From positions 166,726,782-166,790,781 of the forward strand of contig NC_044979.1 in assembly GCF_008728515.1 (NCBI RefSeq): a stretch of DNA of 64,000 nt, read 5' to 3'. The notes beneath the pieces were generated by a model, which saw only the letters and a program-made list of their open reading frames with translations, was not told the origin of the DNA and ran no database searches. This document shows positions 60,075 through 64,000 of this stretch, one piece after another. Each line of letters begins with the position of its first letter. The stretch's first letter is position 1. The stretch comes from Papio anubis (lineage: Eukaryota > Chordata > Mammalia > Primates > Cercopithecidae). The position numbers and the translations under genes were made by a program.

Positions 60075-60530
60075 AGAACGTAGACAACCGCCTAGGAAAG
60101 CGTTAACACAGCAGGCTTGACTGCTGTTCTTCGAAAGGCCCGCTTACAAATTTGGACCTTGGCTGGCATCCTGAGAACCTGGATTTTGGGAGGGTTCCCA
60201 ACACCCTAAGTGGCTCACGGTGCCTAAACTGTGTGTACAAACAATGGGATTCATGGTGAACGCCTACTTTCCTCCTGGGAGTCTGGAATTTTGGTGCACG
60301 CTAGGCAGAGCTTGCCTAGGGAACCAGCCTCCCCAGAAAAGCCCTGGGCACTGAGTCTCTAACCGCCTTCCCCAGGAGGGAGCATTTCTCAGGTGTCCTC
60401 ACAACTTGGTGCTGGGGAAGTTATCCTCATTCTATGCGACTCCACTGAAACAGGGCTCGCTGAAGTCACACCTGGTTCCCCCTAGACTTTGCTCCACGCG
60501 TCTTTTCCCTTTGCTGATTTTGCTTTGTAT
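60075..60530 (+). mobile_element. Older ERVL-like LTR, left part (outer)
   Basis: 'cctggttccccctagacttt', 'gctccacgcgtcttttccct' and 'ttgctgattttgctttgtat' are phrases from the 3' half of an old ERVL-type LTR. It breaks at 60530 and resumes at 61161. The left limit is approximate. Confidence 0.65.
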
Positions 60531-61160
60531 TGATATAGGAGTTAAGATGAAATGATTTACGCACAGAGTGAAGGGAAGAAAGTCCTCAGTAAGGTTTTCC
60601 TTTTAATGAAAAGCAGCCCCCAAATAATTTTCTTTTCTAACAAAAAGCGGCCTGTAAAATCGAGCCGCACACACAGACAAGCAAGCTGGAAGCTTACACC
60701 GGTGAATGCTGGCAGTTGTGCCAATAGGAAAAGGCGAGCTGGAACTAAGTATGTTCAAAACGGCGGCTCCATCCTCTCTTCTCTTTGCCAGCCACCTGTA
60801 CAGTAAGGAGCAGTGAACATGGCCCCGGCCAGGCAAAGACGCCATTTGCATAATAAAGTTAGGACGGGGCAGCCAGCTTCCCTGCGTGCTGTGTAGACGT
60901 CACACCTGGTCCAACCAATCTGTGGGCCCTACATAAATCTGACACCACCTCCTCAAGCCTGGCTATAAAATCTTCCACCGCTGGCCGGAAGACTCACTCG
61001 GGCACCCCTCTCTCTCTGCAGGAGAGACAGCTATTCTCCTTTCTCTTTTTTTGTCTATTAAACTTCTACTCCTAAACCCACCTGTGTGTCTGCATCCGCG
61101 ATTCCCTTGGCGTGAGACAATGAACCTTGGGTATTCACCCAAGACAATGAAGCCACTTCA
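60531..61160 (+). mobile_element. Solitary class I ERV LTR, 630 bp, nested
   Basis: Begins TGATATAGGAG and ends GCCACTTCA, flanked by a 4-bp duplication GTAT (60527-60530 and 61161-61164), as for gammaretrovirus-like elements. No gag, pol or env is present, so the internal part was lost by LTR-LTR recombination. Family not named. Confidence 0.85.
60844..61062 (+). promoter_or_regulatory. LTR promoter and polyadenylation motifs
   Basis: Within the nested LTR, in order: octamer ATTTGCAT at 60844-60851, CRE-like GACGTCAC at 60896-60903, CCAAT at 60915-60919, TATAAAA at 60964-60970 and ATTAAA at 61057-61062. Order and spacing fit a retroviral U3-R layout pointing right, antisense to TIAM1. Activity is not shown. 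Confidence 0.65.
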
Positions 61161-61273
61161 GTATAATTTTGCTGTTAAAAAAACCTAGTTGTGAGTATGA
61201 CCAGATGCTGAGCTCTGCGGGTCTTCCTAGTGAATCAGCAAACCTAGGGATGGTCTTGGGGATCCCGCAACAC
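61161..61273 (+). mobile_element. Older ERVL-like LTR, right part (outer)
   Basis: 'gtataattttgctgttaaaa', 'gttgtgagtatgaccagatg' and 'ggtcttggggatcccgcaac' continue the LTR interrupted at 60530. Removing the inner LTR and one GTAT joins the two parts smoothly. Confidence 0.65.
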
Positions 61274-62096
61274 TAAACCAAAGTAAGTTCCTTTAACATG
61301 ACTTGTATGGGAAGGGAGGATAATGTCTATGTTTTCAGGAGAGGGGTATAAAAGAATAATTCCTACATTACTAAGGTACCTCATAGTATATGTTAAACAA
61401 AAATTATGGGAGGCCACTGTTGTGAACTGAGTTCCTGCATTAGGAATGCCCAAAAGGCCAGATCAAATAAAAAATGGAATCACTCATGCTGGATGCCACA
61501 TAATCAAACTAAAACTTTCAGGAAACAGGTAGATCCCCAAACAGACCAGTTTTTCCTGAAAACAAGAGATTCTGGTCTACCATAATCAGCAAAATAAGTG
61601 TGTCCCCTCTGCTTTAACCCTTACAAAAAAGTAACCTGAAGTAAGCTAATGTTAGACAATCAGGTTTCTTCTTCCACTGTTCTGTTTCCTTGTCTCCACC
61701 TTACAAAAATCACTGTTCTGCCATTGCCCAGAGGGAGCTCTCATTCTATTTTGTAGAACGGAGGCTGCCTCATGCACAAATCACAAATGAAAGCCAATCA
61801 GATTGATAACTAAACTAGCTGTAATTTTATCTATTGACATATAAAATAACCTACCCACTTCCTTTTTATGACAGTAGAACCCCAGTAACTAAAGTTATGA
61901 AATTTAACACCAAAGTCTACATCGTACCCAGAGTAAATATCCCTTTTTTTCCCTAGTGTAGCTACCCTCCACAGCACAGGAGCCAGATATACTGTCTGTT
62001 TTAGATAGGACCCAAAGGCATTTTGTTGAACTGTAAATAAACACACGCTTACATAAGAAATGCTTTACCTTAAAACACAAAGAAACATAAACTTAC

Positions 62097-62178
62097 CGTA
62101 AGTATCGGCAGCTGTGTCTGACTTCTCAATGTGGATGCTCTGAGTGACTTTTGGACAGATTTCAATTTCTTTGTATAG
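62097..62178 (-). CDS. TIAM1: TIAM1 exon: PDZ domain, first part (residues ~832-858)
   Basis: This is the most upstream exon in the window. It has 82 nt and runs from phase 0 to phase 1. It encodes LYKEIEICPK, the first PDZ beta strand (SIHIEKS) and the approach to the ligand-binding loop, ending at T857-Y858 plus the first base of G859. Y858 is part of the carboxylate-binding loop, which holds the C-terminus of PDZ ligands such as syndecan-1. The acceptor is 'actttcag' with a pyrimidine-rich run before it, and the donor is a strong GTAAGT. The exon joins in frame to the one at 53296-53382. Confidence 0.97.
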
Positions 62179-62689
62179 CTGAAAGTTACAAAGAGAAATC
62201 TAATTAGAATTTCATTATAACTAACGTTAAAAAATAGTCATTTTATAGATCTATTTTTTCACAACTGATACTTCTGTGAATTTGCACTTCACAATCTTTT
62301 CATTAAACGGAACTCATTAAGAGTAAAAAGTAAAAGTAAAAACTTACAACTGTCATCCTCAAACACAGCCACAGTTTGGTTTCTAAATAATTCCTCCACA
62401 TCACTCTCTGTCTATTCCTACCCAATGTCTTCCACAGACCTGAAAAATAATGCTAAAGTAATGGAGGCCTCTAGCTGTGGGGAGAAAAAAGTTTATTAAA
62501 GCCAGGAAGAGGTAATAAAGATCTTGGTACGGAATTCATGGAAATGAGATAAATCTCTATGCTTCCCTTCCAAAAAGTTCATGATAGTACAAATAAGTAG
62601 AGACAAATGATAGCATTGAAACAGAAAACAAATTACATAAAGGAGGATATTCTTTTTTTAGCCACTGAACTTTATCGAAATTAGCTAGA

Positions 62690-63149
62690 ATACTGAAGTA
62701 CACAAATTAATCAGCCCTCTAAAAGCCCAAGAAAGGAAATCACTTATGACTAAGTCCTCAAAAGCAATTGCAACAAAAAAGAAAATGGAAAAGTGAGACC
62801 TAATTAAACTAAAGAGCTTCTGCACAGAAAAAGAAATTATCAATACACAGACAACCTACAGTATCGGAGAAAATATTTGCAAACTATGCATCTGACAAAG
62901 GTGGAATATCCAGAATCTATAAGGAACTAAAATCAACAAAAAATGAATAATCTCATCAAAAAATGGGCAACAGACATGAATAGGCACTTCTCAAGACATA
63001 TATGTGGCCAATAAATACATGAAAAAATGTACACATCGCTAATCATCAGAGAAACGTAAACCAAAACCACAATGAGACACCATCTCACACCAGTCAGAAT
63101 GGCTATTATTAAAAAGTCAAAAAAACAACAAATGCTGGTGAGGCTGCAG
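62690..63149 (+). mobile_element. L1 ORF2 segment, left of Alu
   Basis: Primate-age L1 (L1PB/L1MA-like) reverse-transcriptase gene, 3' part: 'gagcttctgcacagaaaaag', 'gcatctgacaaaggtggaat' and 'agacaccatctcacaccagt'. Frames are interrupted, so no active protein is expected. Confidence 0.9.
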
Positions 63150-63165
63150 AGAGAAGGGAATGCTT

Positions 63166-63475
63166 TTCTTTCTTTTTTTTTTTTTTTTTCTTTTGAGACG
63201 GAGTGTTGCTCTGTTGCCCAGGCTGGAGTGCAGTGGCGAGATCTCGGCTCGCTGCAACCTCTATCTCCAGGGTTCAAGCAACTCTCCTGCCTTAGCCTCC
63301 CGAGTAGTTGGGATTACAGGCATTTGCTGCCACATCTGGCTTTTTTTTTGTATTTTTAGTAGAGATAGGGTTTCGCCATGTTGGCCATGCTGGTCTCGAA
63401 CTCTGATCTCAAATGATCCGCCCGCCTCAGCCTCCCAAAGCGCAGGGGTTACAGGCGTGAGCCACCATGCCCAGC
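63166..63475 (-). mobile_element. Alu (minus) inserted into L1
   Basis: Reverse-complement Alu splitting the L1. Target duplications AGAGAAGGGAATGCTT (63150-63165) and AGAGAAGGAAACGCTT (63476-63491) differ at two bases. Confidence 0.95.
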
Positions 63476-63491
63476 AGAGAAGGAAACGCTT

Positions 63492-64000
63492 ATACACTGT
63501 TGTTGGGAATGAAAATTAGTTCAGCCACTGTGGAAAGCAGTTTGGAGATTTCTCAAAAAACTTAAAACAGAACTACCACTTGACTCAACTATCCCATTAC
63601 TTGGTATATATCCAGATGAAAATAAATTGTTCTACCAAAAAGACACATGCACTTGTATGTTCATGGCAGCACTATTCACAATAGCAAAGATGTGGAATCA
63701 ATCTATATGCCCACCCAGGGTGGACTGGATAAAGAAAACGTGGTACACGTATACCACGGAATACTATGTAGCCATGGAAAAGAACAAAATCATGTCCTTT
63801 GCAGCAACACGGAAGCAGCTGGAAGCCATTCTCCTACGTGAATTAACACAGGAACAGAAAACCAAATACCTTCTCACTTACAACTAGGGGCTAAACAACG
63901 AGTACTCATGGACATAAAAATGGCAACAATAGATACTGGGGACTACCAGAGGGGGAAGGAGAGAGGAGGAGAAGGGTTGTGGAACTAACTGCTGGGCACT
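63492..64000 (+). mobile_element. L1 ORF2 C-terminus and start of 3' UTR
   Basis: Continues the L1 after the Alu. The frame around 63627-63887 still reads as ORF2 C-terminal sequence (FTIAKMWNQ, DWIKKTWYTYTTEYY) and ends at a stop at 63885-63887. The 3' UTR runs off the window. Antisense to TIAM1. Confidence 0.9.

Larger units (their letters stand above)
53383..62096 (-). other. TIAM1: TIAM1 intron, 8.7 kb
   Basis: It contains seven Alu copies, an old interspersed repeat at 59614-59900 and the nested LTR pair at 60.1-61.3 kb. 53390-54870, 55990-56740, 57070-57780, 58110-58960 and 61280-62090 show no named repeat apart from a (CAAA)n run at 54347-54373. Confidence 0.85.
1..64000 (-). other. 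TIAM1: TIAM1 gene, internal part (PDZ to start of PH), minus strand
   Basis: The whole window lies inside one transcription unit. TIAM1 is a large cytosolic and membrane-recruited exchange factor that loads GTP on RAC1 and acts in cell adhesion, migration and synapse formation. Eleven exons in one orientation splice in frame to give about 463 consecutive residues. They match TIAM1 rather than its paralogue TIAM2 at the PDZ specificity residues (L911, K912, L915, L920). Residue numbers here follow human TIAM1 (1591 residues) and place the DH start at K1040, where the family annotation has it. Both gene ends are outside the window. The human orthologue lies on chromosome 21q22.1. Confidence 0.96.
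62179..64000 (-). other. TIAM1: TIAM1 intron (partial), upstream of the first PDZ exon
   Basis: 62180-62680 is plain intron with no recognised repeat. From about 62690 to the end it is an L1 ORF2/3' UTR segment with an Alu inside. The exon preceding LYKEIEI is not in the window. Confidence 0.85.

Noticed and set aside
63627..63887. Protein-like frame on the plus strand near the window end
   Set aside because: This is the C-terminal end of a decayed L1 ORF2, not a host gene, and is annotated as part of the L1.

Overview
The window is primate genomic DNA from the interior of one gene, TIAM1, a RAC1-specific guanine-nucleotide exchange factor. The gene runs on the minus strand, so it is read from base 64000 towards base 1. 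Eleven internal coding exons are visible (1,390 nt in total). Each has an AG acceptor and a GT donor, and they join in frame without a stop. Together they encode about 463 residues, roughly 832-1294 in human numbering: the PDZ domain, the acidic PDZ-DH linker, the whole DH (RhoGEF) domain and the first residues of the C-terminal PH domain. The numbering is anchored on residues that fall exactly where the family literature places them (L911, K912, L915 and L920 in the PDZ; E1047, Q1191, K1195 and N1232 in the DH). The promoter, start codon, N-terminal exons, rest of the PH domain and stop codon lie outside the window.

The host is probably an Old World monkey rather than a human. Three of the youngest-looking Alu copies (4.2, 16.7 and 55.7 kb) carry changes I associate with the cercopithecid AluYR subfamilies: a right arm reading 'gagatccggccactgcact' and, in two copies, a head or reverse-complemented head reading 'ctcaagcctgtaatc'.

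Layout in gene order. 64.0-62.2 kb is intron with an L1 interrupted by an Alu. The three PDZ exons are at 62.1, 53.3 and 49.3 kb. The linker exon is at 32.8 kb, between two introns of 16.3 and 10.2 kb. The DH exons are at 22.5, 21.0, 20.6, 14.8, 9.3 and 9.0 kb, the last two only 87 bp apart. The first PH exon is at 3.5 kb, followed by intron to base 1.

Everything between exons is intron. I count 36 Alu copies on both strands, many with clear target-site duplications. There are also three main L1 segments plus several L1 3' ends, MaLR-type LTRs, a solitary class I ERV LTR nested inside an older LTR, Tigger-type and hAT-type DNA transposons, MIRs, and a few microsatellites and minisatellites. 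I found no second protein-coding gene, no convincing processed pseudogene and no tRNA, rRNA or other structural RNA gene. No new biological system is evident. The most useful observations are a substitution in the PDZ ligand-binding loop, a very short intron, close inverted Alu pairs, the precisely resolved nested LTR, and a telomere-like patch inside an Alu.
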